Source: G020353115 sp964389685 (lineage in GTDB: Bacteria > Bacteroidota > Bacteroidia > Bacteroidales > VadinHA17). Taken from it: DNA of 64,000 nucleotides. The notes under the pieces are model-generated. The model made no database searches. It was not told the DNA's origin and saw only the letters and a program-made list of their open reading frames with translations. The position numbers and the translations under genes are program-made. The stretch covers positions 124,001 through 188,000 of the forward strand of contig CAYMFM010000001.1 of the NCBI GenBank assembly GCA_964389685.1. The letters run 5' to 3'. Below, in pieces: positions 31,721-39,985 of the stretch. Position 1 is the first letter of the stretch. Each line of letters opens with the position of its first letter.

Positions 31721-33151
31721 TTATGGCAAATCGGTTGTTCCTTCAGCACGCGCCATTTCCAGTGCTTTTGTTGTTATATAATATTTTGTGATCATGTTGG
31801 GAACTTCCCAGGGCGGTAGTTTACCATCCACCAGGTACTGCAGGAATTTATCCGTAACCTGTCCGAAATAAGCTTCATGGCCTACCTTGTATCGTTCCGG
31901 GATAACTACCTTCCAGTGCTTGTCGGACTTTTCTACCTCAACACCGGGGTATGTTTCGTGGATGGTATTCAGGGCCTGGATCAGATCCTTGTCAAATGTT
32001 TTCGCATCAACACCATCGGACGGCTCTATATACAGAACCGGTTTATACCCTTCTTCCATACCCTGGCGGATGATCAGATTAGATCGGGTTCCACGCATCA
32101 CAGAGTAGTGTGTATCCCCACCTCCTTCCGGAGCTTTATATTTCCACTCCACGGATACTTTTGCCATGATCCCGTTGATCTCATAGAGGATCGATCCGTT
32201 GGCATATACCTGTAACATTTCCTCTTCAGACAGACTCTGCTGTAAATAATCGGGTATCTCAGCAAGTCTTGTAACTTCCATAAACTGATCTGGGGAGACC
32301 TCAGTGGGCCAGCGGCTGGCTTTGTGAATTCTGATATCCTTCGTGTAATCAATAATCTTTTCAGGAAAGCATTCCCATTGGACCAGATCGACCAGGTGTG
32401 TGGTGACATCCACCAGACCCTCTCCCTGCTGTGCGCTGTCGAAGAACCAGGGAGGACGTTGGATCTTTTCTCCCGAGACATATTTAAAGAAATGGTGAAC
32501 GCTCTCTTTGGTAATCGCGGGATTATCCGGCGTTCCTTTTTCAAGTTCACCAAATACTTCCGGAATTCGGGAAAACATCTTTTGCAGGATCGTGGTGACC
32601 TCAAACCGCTCGGTCATGATGTCGTAAAGCAACAGGTGGTTCTCTTCAGCCGCTTTAAAAGCCTCAAGAAGGATCGCAAAGTCATCGGTATCGATTGCCA
32701 TGGGTTTATCAGCCAGTACATGGATCCCACGCTCAACAGCTTTCCGGATATACTCTGTTTTCTTCCTGTTGTTTCCCGCCACCACCATTACATTTCCCGG
32801 TGTTTCTTCCAGCATTTTCTCCAGGAAATCGTCTCCCGTATAGACGTGAGATACCCAGTTCGTAGGATTCTCATCACGGGAATTATACTTCTCGATCTGT
32901 TGAAGGTGATTTGTAACATCCGGCCCTTCGGGAGCGAAAATATATACGTCAGGATGGATCTTTTCTTTCATGGTTTTTTGTACCAGTGCAGCATGAAAAT
33001 GCCCGGGATCAAGGGTCATCAGGATCACCTCGCCTTTCGCACCCGTGAATTGCCTGCTTTGCGAAGTGTCCGATGCATCCGGGTTTTTACAGAAGGACAT
33101 AAGCATAAGTATAAAGATGAAGATAGGAACACATTTTACTCTACAATTCAT
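31721..33151 (-). CDS. Gfo/Idh/MocA-like oxidoreductase lipoprotein
   Basis: A 476-residue lipoprotein with lipobox MSFC (Cys21). The start of the mature region, EVILMTLDPGHFHAALVQKTM, then GNVMVVAGNNRKKTEYIRKAVERGIHVLADKPMAI, which holds the catalytic Lys of the DKP motif, fit the subfamily with the special oxidoreductase C-terminal domain (PF16490 type). The usual GxGxxG is replaced by DPGHFHA, typical for this subfamily. The C-terminal part has WFFDSAQQGEGLVDVTTHLVDLVQWE, containing the H-x-x-D active-site block. It should oxidise a sugar ring hydroxyl using NAD(P) retained with the enzyme. The ThuA-like lipoprotein follows at 51 bp; a 509-bp repeat region separates it from the next sugar operon. 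Confidence 0.88.
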   Translation of the reverse strand: MNCRVKCVPIFIFILMLMSFCKNPDASDTSQSRQFTGAKGEVILMTLDPGHFHAALVQKTMKEKIHPDVYIFAPEGPDVTNHLQQIEKYNSRDENPTNWVSHVYTGDDFLEKMLEETPGNVMVVAGNNRKKTEYIRKAVERGIHVLADKPMAIDTDDFAILLEAFKAAEENHLLLYDIMTERFEVTTILQKMFSRIPEVFGELEKGTPDNPAITKESVHHFFKYVSGEKIQRPPWFFDSAQQGEGLVDVTTHLVDLVQWECFPEKIIDYTKDIRIHKASRWPTEVSPDQFMEVTRLAEIPDYLQQSLSEEEMLQVYANGSILYEINGIMAKVSVEWKYKAPEGGGDTHYSVMRGTRSNLIIRQGMEEGYKPVLYIEPSDGVDAKTFDKDLIQALNTIHETYPGVEVEKSDKHWKVVIPERYKVGHEAYFGQVTDKFLQYLVDGKLPPWEVPNMITKYYITTKALEMARAEGTTDLP

Positions 33152-33660
33152 GGTTCAAATTTAAATATACATTACAGCCCGTCTCTAATTTTACGCATAG
33201 TGTTTCCTCGAGGGGACTTGATTTGCAATTTAAGTGGTAATTTGACTAAACCAATTTATACATTATCGTCATGCTGAATTCCTGTCTGACGACAGGCAGA
33301 TATTTCAGCATCTCCTTGATTAAATATGTTCATACAAATCCTTCATATCAGGATTCATTGATTTAGTCAGTTTAACTTTCCTCTTTTCATGCTTCGAAAA
33401 TGAGATCCTGAGACTAGTTCTCCGAGGAGTCCTATGGACAGGATGACTAAAATCCTACTTTTAAAAAACCCCTATTACATTTGTTTGGCCCTTAAAAGTT
33501 CACACCATAGCCGAATTTCTGCACGAGTTGAATTTTTTCGTAAAACGTGGGCTCGTTTTTTCGAGTTTTTATTGTAATCTAAATTTCGCATAACAGACAA
33601 TCACCCTCTTGCACCTCCCTCAAGGGAGGACTGTAGCGGTTCTATTAGACATTTTAATTG
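33152..33660. repeat. Repeat-filled gap between two oxidoreductase genes
   Basis: No gene is seen in 509 bases. A composite element at about 33267-33315 has GTCATGCTGAA and TTTCAGCATCTC arms around a CCTGTCTG-AC-GACAGGCAG palindrome (33281-33299). A related GAGATCCTGAGAC ... CAGGATGAC element follows at about 33402-33450. These are the GTCATGCTGA-type dispersed repeats common between genes in this phylum. Confidence 0.55.
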
Positions 33661-35076
33661 TTAAACCACCCACGGTTCCCGCATGGGTCTTGACAGCATG
33701 GAGTTTGCTTCATCGTCGTTCTTGAACTGTTCTTTTTCCGGATCCCAGTAGAGTGTTCCTGGCAATTTCATGGCGATATGGCTGACCAGGCAGGCGCTGC
33801 ATGAGCGGTGTGCCACTTCCACCGGAGCGACGGTTTGTTCCCGTGATTTGATGCACTCCAGCCAGTTGCCATGCTGCTCTTCACTATGATACAGGTGGAT
33901 CTCCTCCGGTCCGATCTCCGATTCCAGGATCTTCGGATCACTGGCATCCAGGGATTTCCGGTTCTCATCTGACGATACCGGGTCACTGGGAGTAACGGCA
34001 TAGTTACCTCGGGTAACGAAGATCCATCCCTCATCTCCTTCAAACCGCACCCCATTGGGATTATCTCCGCTGATCAGCATGGTTACACCATTAGCATATT
34101 TGGCTTTTACGTTAAAGGGGCCATGGACATCCCACAATCCGCTTTCGGGAAACTCTGCTTCGGCTTCCACTTCAACCGGTCCGGTCAGTTCCGTATCCAT
34201 TCCCCAGTGGGCTGTATCCACATGGTGTGCACCCCAGCCGGTGATCATTCCGGCACCAAACTGTTCGCACCGCAGCCATCCGGGCCGGGAATAATCGTGT
34301 TGGGGGTGGACCCGTTTTTCCGTATAGCAGACAGAGGGGGTGGATCCCAGCCACATATCGTAATTGAGGTTTTCGGGGATTGGCATCTCGGGCTCTTCCT
34401 CGCCGGAAGGATCTCCAGGGAGACCAATGATTACCGTATGGAGTTTCCCGATCCTTCCGTTACGAACCAGCTCGCATGCCCGTTTGAACTGGGGCCAGGG
34501 ATCGACAGAACGCTGCTGGCTTCCGATCTGGAATATCCTGTCCGTGCGTTGTATGGCATCACTCAACGCCCTCCCTTCGGAAATTGTCAGGGATGTGGGT
34601 TTTTGCAGGTAGATGTCCTTGCCGGCTTTGGCTGCTTCGATAGCAGGAATCGCATGCCAGTGATCCGGAGTGCTGATCAGTACGGCATCAATCTCCTTAT
34701 TTTGCAGCATTTCCCTGAAATCCCCATACATCTTCACATCAACATAATTGGGATTTCCCTTTTTTTCTGCATAGAAGTTTTGCACCCATTCCTTACCCTC
34801 TTTCATCCGTTTGCTGTCGACATCACAAACGGCAATCAGCCGGGTAAAATCGTATTTTAAGGTCTCTGGCAGGTCGTGAGTCCGGGAGATCCTGCCCACA
34901 CCGATCGCCCCGATGTTAATCATATTGCTGGGAGCATCTTTTCCCATAACACAGGAAGGAACAATGGAAGGAACAACAAAAGTTGTCCCGGCAATAACCG
35001 CTGAAGTTTTCAGGAAGTCACGGCGACTCACTCCTGCGGAAACCTCTTTTTTCTTTTTGTCTGTCATCCTTTTCAT
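33661..35076 (-). CDS. Gfo/Idh/MocA family dehydrogenase, Tat-exported
   Basis: A 471-residue protein with a twin-arginine signal (VSRRDFLKTSAVIAG, RR at 18-19). The Rossmann start is INIGAIGVGRISRTHDLPETLKYDFTRLIAVCDVD, with cofactor motif GAIGVGR. The DKP-type catalytic Lys appears as KDIYLQKPTSLTISEGRAL. GWGAHHVDTAHWGMDTE gives the H-x-x-D/H active-site block, and the substrate domain ends with HRSCSACLVSHIAMKLPGTLYWDPEKEQF, as in many Bacteroidota exported members. It should oxidise a sugar or inositol in the periplasm. It starts eight bases after the DUF6807 gene, in one operon with it, so they may act on the same molecule. Confidence 0.92.
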   Translation of the reverse strand: MKRMTDKKKKEVSAGVSRRDFLKTSAVIAGTTFVVPSIVPSCVMGKDAPSNMINIGAIGVGRISRTHDLPETLKYDFTRLIAVCDVDSKRMKEGKEWVQNFYAEKKGNPNYVDVKMYGDFREMLQNKEIDAVLISTPDHWHAIPAIEAAKAGKDIYLQKPTSLTISEGRALSDAIQRTDRIFQIGSQQRSVDPWPQFKRACELVRNGRIGKLHTVIIGLPGDPSGEEEPEMPIPENLNYDMWLGSTPSVCYTEKRVHPQHDYSRPGWLRCEQFGAGMITGWGAHHVDTAHWGMDTELTGPVEVEAEAEFPESGLWDVHGPFNVKAKYANGVTMLISGDNPNGVRFEGDEGWIFVTRGNYAVTPSDPVSSDENRKSLDASDPKILESEIGPEEIHLYHSEEQHGNWLECIKSREQTVAPVEVAHRSCSACLVSHIAMKLPGTLYWDPEKEQFKNDDEANSMLSRPMREPWVV

Positions 35077-35084
35077 TTTATTTT

Positions 35085-36356
35085 TTATTTATCCAATGGT
35101 TCAATTGTTATTTTTGGTGGGTATGCGAAATCTTGCCAAAGGCGCTCGGCAACCTCAGTTGGAATGGTTCCGGTATAAACCAGCATCCGGTAAGTAAGCA
35201 TCTGTTTTTTTCCTGGCAGGATCTCCCATTCTTTGTGACGGATAGGGCAGAACTCGAAAAAAACATCGTCATTCTCCACCGGCCATATCCTCATTGGTTC
35301 GGGGTGTTCCCTGTTTTGCGGATGGCTCATAAAAAGTATCCCTGACATGCCCCCTCCCGTTTCTCCGTAAACCATGCACCACCTGGCTTTCGTTGCATCA
35401 CCGTCCTGGCGGGTCTTTCCTTCTGATGTAACTATCCAGCTGTTACCACTGTTCCAGGCTTCAGTAGCGCGGAAACCAATTCCTCCTCCATACCGGTATT
35501 GCTCCAGGATGACCGGTTCGGGTGTTGCGCAGTTCAGGATTGAGGTGAATTCCCACAACCAACCTTCCCCCGATGGATGTTGAAAGGGTTTCCATGCGCG
35601 CACATTCCATTCTTCCTTCAGCGCAATTTTTCCCCCATTGGGAGCCGTCAGGTCAATGTGATCGTGCAGCACACGAAATCCTCCGTAAACAGGGCCCCCG
35701 GTTGTCGAAAGATAGGAGTTGAACCGGACAGTGCCTTTTTTATCCCCCAGGTTCCAGAAATCCACTTCCCTTCCTTCAACATTCACCCTGGTCCAGGGAT
35801 TCCATATCCCATAATGATGGTAATGATCGGGTGGTTGTATACGGGTGAGTGTATCCCCTGAAGGAGACCATACCGGATGAATAAAACCACTTCGGGTATA
35901 GCTCGAATCAACACCTTCCGGAGGGGATACCGGAGCATGGTTGTACTGAAGCACAGGCCTGGAGCCTGCATAAATGGATAGATATTCTTCCTTCCGGATG
36001 GTTTTCAGAATGGGGTCATCACTGCTTTCACCGATATAAAGCCGGTATGATCTTTCTTCACCCGGTTTTAGGGTATCGGATATGATCCAGTAGAGCTGCA
36101 GGGGATCGCCCGGTTCAAGCTGGCAGGGCACTTCCTTTTCGGTTTTGCCATCAATGCATTTCAGTATAAGATCGTCTGTTTCACGAATGGAAAAATTTTC
36201 CAGGGAAACGGATACGGGAGTGTTTATTCGCACATAATCACCGGCTTCAATCGTTATCCTGGCGACAGGCTTGGTGTGAGAACAAAAGGTTAAGGAAAGA
36301 GAAAACAACAGAACGATGAACAGATAGAGTAAAACATGGGATCTGTTAGAAGGCAT
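35085..36356 (-). CDS. DUF6807 (PmoA-like) family lipoprotein
   Basis: A 423-residue protein with lipobox LTFC (Cys25). The N-terminal part is a beta domain (ARITIEAGDYVRINTPVSVSLENFSI). The core includes RPVLQYNHAPVSPPEGVDSSYTRSGFIHPVWSPSGDTLTRIQPPDHYHHYGIWNPWTRVNVEGREVDFWN. The Y-R-S-G-F-I-H-P and DHYHHYGIW blocks are the diagnostic features of this family, also annotated PmoA or methane-oxygenase-linked. Despite that label these proteins occur mostly next to sugar dehydrogenases in Bacteroidota and Planctomycetes. It precedes a Gfo/Idh/MocA gene by eight bases and follows DUF1295 by 35. A role in surface or periplasmic sugar processing is inferred from context. Confidence 0.83.
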   Translation of the reverse strand: MPSNRSHVLLYLFIVLLFSLSLTFCSHTKPVARITIEAGDYVRINTPVSVSLENFSIRETDDLILKCIDGKTEKEVPCQLEPGDPLQLYWIISDTLKPGEERSYRLYIGESSDDPILKTIRKEEYLSIYAGSRPVLQYNHAPVSPPEGVDSSYTRSGFIHPVWSPSGDTLTRIQPPDHYHHYGIWNPWTRVNVEGREVDFWNLGDKKGTVRFNSYLSTTGGPVYGGFRVLHDHIDLTAPNGGKIALKEEWNVRAWKPFQHPSGEGWLWEFTSILNCATPEPVILEQYRYGGGIGFRATEAWNSGNSWIVTSEGKTRQDGDATKARWCMVYGETGGGMSGILFMSHPQNREHPEPMRIWPVENDDVFFEFCPIRHKEWEILPGKKQMLTYRMLVYTGTIPTEVAERLWQDFAYPPKITIEPLDK

Positions 36357-36391
36357 AATAGACGATTTATGCCTTAAAGTTATCTATTTTT

Positions 36392-37261
36392 TTATTTGGT
36401 TTTAGGGAACCAGGGGGAAAACCCGGATGTAGTCTCGATATAATCCTGGTATGCCGGCTTCCGGCTAACCATGGTTTTATCAAGCATGGCAACTCCACTA
36501 ACCTTGAGAAGAAGGAATGTCATGATTGCTGAACTGATTAGAGGCCAGTAAACACCAGCCGCATTGGAGATTAATCCAAAGCCCCACCAGACAAGTGAGT
36601 CACCAAAATAATTCGGATGGCGTGTATACTTCCAGAGACCGGACCTCATTACTTTTCCCTTGTTTTCAAGCTTCTGCTTAAATAATGTCAGTTGAAGGTC
36701 TCCGGTTGTTTCGAAAACAATACCGGATACACAGAGAAATAATCCTGTAAAATCGAGAAAGTTAAAACTGGTATGTTCAGATGAAAAACTGGCACCAAGC
36801 AACGGTGCTGAAATAATCCACATGAGCACACCCTGTAGCAAAAAAGTCTGAAAAAAGCTGATCCACCAGTAACGGTGCTCACCATAATTCTTTCGAAAGT
36901 TCTGGTACCGGATATCCTCTCCTTTGCCATAATTTCTCCAGGTCAGGTAGACAGAAAGCCGGATCCCCCAGACACAAATAAGAATGAGTGTCATTATTTT
37001 CCTGGGTTCGAATCCATCATCTGTAACCAGGAAATAATAGATGCCGGCTCCCATAAAACCCAATCCCCAGAAGAGGTCAACAATGCTGACATTACGGAGC
37101 TTAATGCTTGCCAACCATAAAAAAGTCATCATCGAGATAATCCCTGCCAGGGCTATCAAATATGTATCTGTAAACGTCACGGTTTTTATTATGAAAACAG
37201 TAAACGGCTCTCTTTGTTCACTTGTTTTACCTTTAATTCTCCTTGCCGGTTTCCGATCCAA
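36392..37261 (-). CDS. DUF1295 membrane protein (isoprenylcysteine methyltransferase-like)
   Basis: 289 residues from ATG 37261; a GTG at 37180 would start nearer the first membrane segment and may be the true start, because the first 25 residues are charged and atypical. There are about six membrane segments: YLIALAGIISMMTFLWLASI, VDLFWGLGFMGAGIYYFLV, IMTLILICVWGIRLSVYLTW and others. The signature YTRHPNYFGDSLVWWGFGL near residue 215 is the SAM-binding part shared with ICMT and steroid-reductase-like families. In this family the reaction is unknown. It sits between a KDPG aldolase gene and a DUF6807 gene in one minus-strand operon, yet its function seems unrelated to sugars. Confidence 0.84.
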   Translation of the reverse strand: MDRKPARRIKGKTSEQREPFTVFIIKTVTFTDTYLIALAGIISMMTFLWLASIKLRNVSIVDLFWGLGFMGAGIYYFLVTDDGFEPRKIMTLILICVWGIRLSVYLTWRNYGKGEDIRYQNFRKNYGEHRYWWISFFQTFLLQGVLMWIISAPLLGASFSSEHTSFNFLDFTGLFLCVSGIVFETTGDLQLTLFKQKLENKGKVMRSGLWKYTRHPNYFGDSLVWWGFGLISNAAGVYWPLISSAIMTFLLLKVSGVAMLDKTMVSRKPAYQDYIETTSGFSPWFPKTK

Positions 37262-37294
37262 ATTTATGTAAATAAAATCAGAATAAAGGACTTC

Positions 37295-37927
37295 TTAAAG
37301 ATCATGAGTGAGTTTAACTGCTGTACGAACGAGTTTGGTAATTTCGTCATATTGGTCCTGCTCAACAAGTTCCTTCTTTACCATCCAGCTTCCTCCACAG
37401 GCAAAAATGAATGGATTCGAAAGGTACTGTCTAAGGTTGGTGTTGTTTATCCCACCGGTGGCCATGAACCGGACATTCCTGTAAGGCGCGGCAATGGCGT
37501 TGATAAATGGGAGACCCCCTGAAGCTTCTGCCGGGAAAAATTTGACATGATCGATTCCCCGCTCAAGAGCCTGCTCAATCTGTGTGGGGGAATTCAGTCC
37601 CGGAATAATGGGTATGTCCCGCTCCAGGCAATGATCCACAACGCGTGGATTAAAACCGGGGGTAACCATAAATTTTGCTCCATTCGCATAAGCCTCATCA
37701 GCCTGGTCCGGCGTAAGAATTGTTCCCGCTCCCAATAACAAATCAGGAAATTCCCCGGAAACAAGGTTGATTGCTTCAACGGCAAGACCTGTACGGAACG
37801 TGATCTCTGCAACCGGTAGTCCACCCTTGAGCAGTGCCTGAATTACAGGAATGACATCCTCCACCTGATGAATGGTGATGATCGGGATGATTTTTATCTG
37901 TTTGATTTTTTCTAATGGACTAACCAT
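37295..37927 (-). CDS. eda: 2-keto-3-deoxy-6-phosphogluconate (KDPG/KHG) aldolase
   Basis: A 210-residue class-I aldolase of standard length. KIIPIITIHQVEDVIPVIQALLKGGLPVAEITFRT holds the acid-base Glu41 and phosphate-binding Arg45. LLGAGTILTPDQADEAYANGAKFMVTPGFNP follows, and HVKFFPAEASGG has the Schiff-base Lys129. FMATGGINNTNL and FACGGSWMV close the barrel. It splits KDPG to pyruvate and glyceraldehyde 3-phosphate (or 4-hydroxy-2-oxoglutarate), so it is the exit for sugar acids. It is the first gene of a minus-strand operon (eda, DUF1295, DUF6807, Gfo/Idh/MocA). No KDG kinase neighbours it; the ROK kinase at 57.9 kb is a candidate. Confidence 0.92.
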   Translation of the reverse strand: MVSPLEKIKQIKIIPIITIHQVEDVIPVIQALLKGGLPVAEITFRTGLAVEAINLVSGEFPDLLLGAGTILTPDQADEAYANGAKFMVTPGFNPRVVDHCLERDIPIIPGLNSPTQIEQALERGIDHVKFFPAEASGGLPFINAIAAPYRNVRFMATGGINNTNLRQYLSNPFIFACGGSWMVKKELVEQDQYDEITKLVRTAVKLTHDL

Positions 37928-38340
37928 GAGTTCGGAATAACTAATGACAACCTGAAAACCGGTGGAAAATTCTGTGAGTAAACATTACCCGGTATATTGA
38001 ATAACACATTTCAGTCAAGCAATAAATTTAGTAGATTTATTGAAACTTTCGCAAAGGAAATTTCAAAGTGCAGAATTTCAATATCTTATTGTTCCAGTAC
38101 ATGGGACTCAGGTGGCGAAGTTGTGGGAAGGATGAAGGATATGAAGGATGAAGGATGAAGGATGAAGGATGATGGATGAAGGATATGAAGGATGAAGGAT
38201 ATGAGATTAAGGATGAAGTAATTAGGTAATAAAAAAAATGAATTATAAAACATAAAATACTACATTAAATAATTTAAAATACCTTGCATTATCAAACACT
38301 TAAACACATTAGTCACCACTTATCATAACTATTTTAAATA
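37928..38340. repeat. Intergenic region with GGATGAA microsatellite upstream of the four-helix-bundle gene
   Basis: No gene is found in 413 bases. A degenerate tandem array of GGATGAA/GGATATGAA units fills 38128-38217. The rest is AT-rich. Reverse-complement units (CATCCTTCATCC) recur after the gene at about 38726-38738. Confidence 0.65.
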
Positions 38341-38688
38341 ATGAAAGATTTAAAGGATCGTACTAAAAAATTTGCATTGGATTGCTTCAGGCTGGTTGAA
38401 AAATTCCCGAAAACATTTATGGGAAAACATTGTGCTTCGCAGTTGTTTAAGTCCTCATCCTCTGTTGCAGCGAATTACAGGGCATCACAGCTAAGTCAGA
38501 CAAAAGCATTATTTATATCAAAGCTTAGCATAGTGACTGAAGAGGCAGATGAGTCAGAGTTCTGGCTTGAATTTTCAGAAGAAATAGGACTTACTAAAGG
38601 GGATGAGGTGAACAGACTTAAAGCAGAAGCTCATGAACTAACTTCTATATTTGTCCAGGCCAGAAAAACAGCCCAAGGCAAGAAGTAA
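38341..38688 (+). CDS. Four-helix-bundle protein (S23 / 23S rRNA intervening-sequence family)
   Basis: A 115-residue all-helical protein: MKDLKDRTKKFALDCFRLVEKFPKTFMGKHCASQLFKSSSSVAANYRASQLSQTKALFISKLSIVTEEADESEFWLEFSEEIGL, then a C-terminal helix EVNRLKAEAHELTSIFVQARK. The S-S-V-A-A-N-Y-x-E/R-A segment and E-A-x-E-x-x-x-W-L are the TIGR02436-type signature. Relatives are encoded in 23S rRNA intervening sequences, and the Avd accessory protein of diversity-generating retroelements has the same fold. This copy is free-standing, with no rRNA or reverse transcriptase nearby. It is enclosed by GGATGAA-type repeats of opposite orientation. Function is unknown; nucleic-acid binding is suggested by the family. 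Confidence 0.88.
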   Translation: MKDLKDRTKKFALDCFRLVEKFPKTFMGKHCASQLFKSSSSVAANYRASQLSQTKALFISKLSIVTEEADESEFWLEFSEEIGLTKGDEVNRLKAEAHELTSIFVQARKTAQGKK

Positions 38689-38696
38689 GTTCTTTT

Positions 38697-38790
38697 TATC
38701 CTTTGCCGTAGGCACGCCTATAGCGCATCCTTCATCCATCCTGCCTGCCGGCAGGCATGGCATCCTTTATCCTTATACAATCATCCTTAG
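38697..38790. repeat. Composite repeat after the four-helix-bundle gene (copy 1)
   Basis: Contains ATCCTTTGCCGTAGGCACG, CATCCTTCATCCATC, the palindrome TGCCTGCCGGCAGGCA (38742-38757) and GGCATCCTTTATCC. A second copy in opposite orientation lies at 61261-61325, without any gene beside it. Confidence 0.7.
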
Positions 38791-38795
38791 CTTTT

Positions 38796-39968
38796 ATGTC
38801 AAGCTCCACAACACTCCCTCTCTCCTGGTTCCGTGACCACTTCACGCAGGAGATCCTGCCATACTGGTTGAAGTCAGCTGTTGACCCGAATGGTTTTTAC
38901 TATCCCAACCTGAGCCGGGACTGGAGCCGGACCGGTGAATCCGTTGGTACGCTGGTCAGCCAGTCCCGTTTGCTCTATGTTTTTTCCAATGGGTACCGGG
39001 TGACACGGGATCCTGAAATAATAAAAACCATCAGATCGGGTGGATCTTTTTTAATCGATTGTTTCTATGATGAGGAAGAAGGCGGTTTTGTCTGGGCTTG
39101 TGACGAAAATGGTTCGAAAAAAGATTTTACAAAAGACGCATATGGTCATGCATTTACCGTTCTTGGACTGGTGAATGCTTTCAGAGCAATTAAAGAAGAG
39201 ATCTTTCTGGAGAAAGCACTGGAAATTTTTGACCTGCTTGATACACGTTTTGCCGATGAACAGGGTGGAATCATCTGGAAAATGAGCCGGGATTGGAAGG
39301 ATCTGGATACGAACCGTTCTCAGAATCCCATCATGCATACCTTCGAGGCATTGCTGGCATTACTGTCCATCGTAAATCAGGAAGACCAGCGGACAAGGAT
39401 ACAGAATAAATTATCGGATCTGAAGGATTTTCTCTTTTCACGTGTTCCATCTGGTGACCGGATCATCTTTCCGGAATTGTATAACAGATCGTGGGAACCG
39501 ATACACTCCGGGAACGGTGGCTACATTTCAGTGGGTCACCTTTTTGAGTGGGCATTCCTGCTGTCAAAAGGAGTGAAGAAAGGCCTGCCCGATACCAATC
39601 TTATCCTGGCCGGTAAATTATTGGAAACTTGTCTCTCATTGGGTTATCAAAAAGAAAAGGGCTATATTAAAACCTGGATTGATGAGACGGGGAAGGTGAT
39701 CCGGGATGAGATATCCTGGTGGGAACAATCGGAAGGGTTACGGACCCTGCTGCATTTCATCATACAGTTCGACCGGACGGATCTGAAGAACTTTTTTGAT
39801 GCCATTTTTCATTTTGTTCAGGATCATTTTCTCGATCCGGTATATGGTGGATGGTTCACCAGTTTAGATCCCCTTGGTTTGCCGCTGGACACGAACAAGG
39901 GCTCGACATGGAAGCTCGATTATCATCAGACAGCACTCTGTATGGAAGCCATTAACTATTTGACCTAA
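38796..39968 (+). CDS. AGE-family sugar 2-epimerase/isomerase
   Basis: 390 residues from ATG 38796; an upstream ATG at 38757 would translate the preceding repeat. The (alpha/alpha)6 barrel of N-acylglucosamine 2-epimerase relatives is evident: WFRDHFTQEILPYWLKSAVDPNGFYYPNLSRDW, GTLVSQSRLLYVFSNGYRVT with the family's Arg, KDAYGHAFTVLGLVNAFRA, MHTFEALLALLSI, SVGHLFEWAFLL and DEISWWEQSEGLRTLL, then TWKLDYHQTALCMEA. The His residues in AYGHAF, GHLFEW and DYHQT match catalytic positions in cellobiose/mannose 2-epimerases. Substrates may be a free hexose or disaccharide. There is no signal peptide. The symporter gene begins 17 bases later, so the imported sugar is probably its substrate. Confidence 0.87.
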   Translation: MSSSTTLPLSWFRDHFTQEILPYWLKSAVDPNGFYYPNLSRDWSRTGESVGTLVSQSRLLYVFSNGYRVTRDPEIIKTIRSGGSFLIDCFYDEEEGGFVWACDENGSKKDFTKDAYGHAFTVLGLVNAFRAIKEEIFLEKALEIFDLLDTRFADEQGGIIWKMSRDWKDLDTNRSQNPIMHTFEALLALLSIVNQEDQRTRIQNKLSDLKDFLFSRVPSGDRIIFPELYNRSWEPIHSGNGGYISVGHLFEWAFLLSKGVKKGLPDTNLILAGKLLETCLSLGYQKEKGYIKTWIDETGKVIRDEISWWEQSEGLRTLLHFIIQFDRTDLKNFFDAIFHFVQDHFLDPVYGGWFTSLDPLGLPLDTNKGSTWKLDYHQTALCMEAINYLT

Positions 39969-39985
39969 AACCAATACGACACATC

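Noticed and set aside
32324..33277. Long plus-strand frame (317 codons)
   Set aside because: It is antisense to the Gfo/Idh/MocA gene at 31721-33151, which has clear motifs; a shadow frame.
34123..34860. Long plus-strand frame (245 codons)
   Set aside because: Antisense to the exported Gfo/Idh/MocA gene at 33661-35076 with no family features.
38128..38217. Possible CRISPR array
   Set aside because: Units are 7-9 bp microsatellite repeats without spacers; no cas gene is present.
38341..38688. Diversity-generating retroelement accessory gene (Avd)
   Set aside because: The fold family matches, but there is no reverse transcriptase, template repeat or variable repeat nearby.
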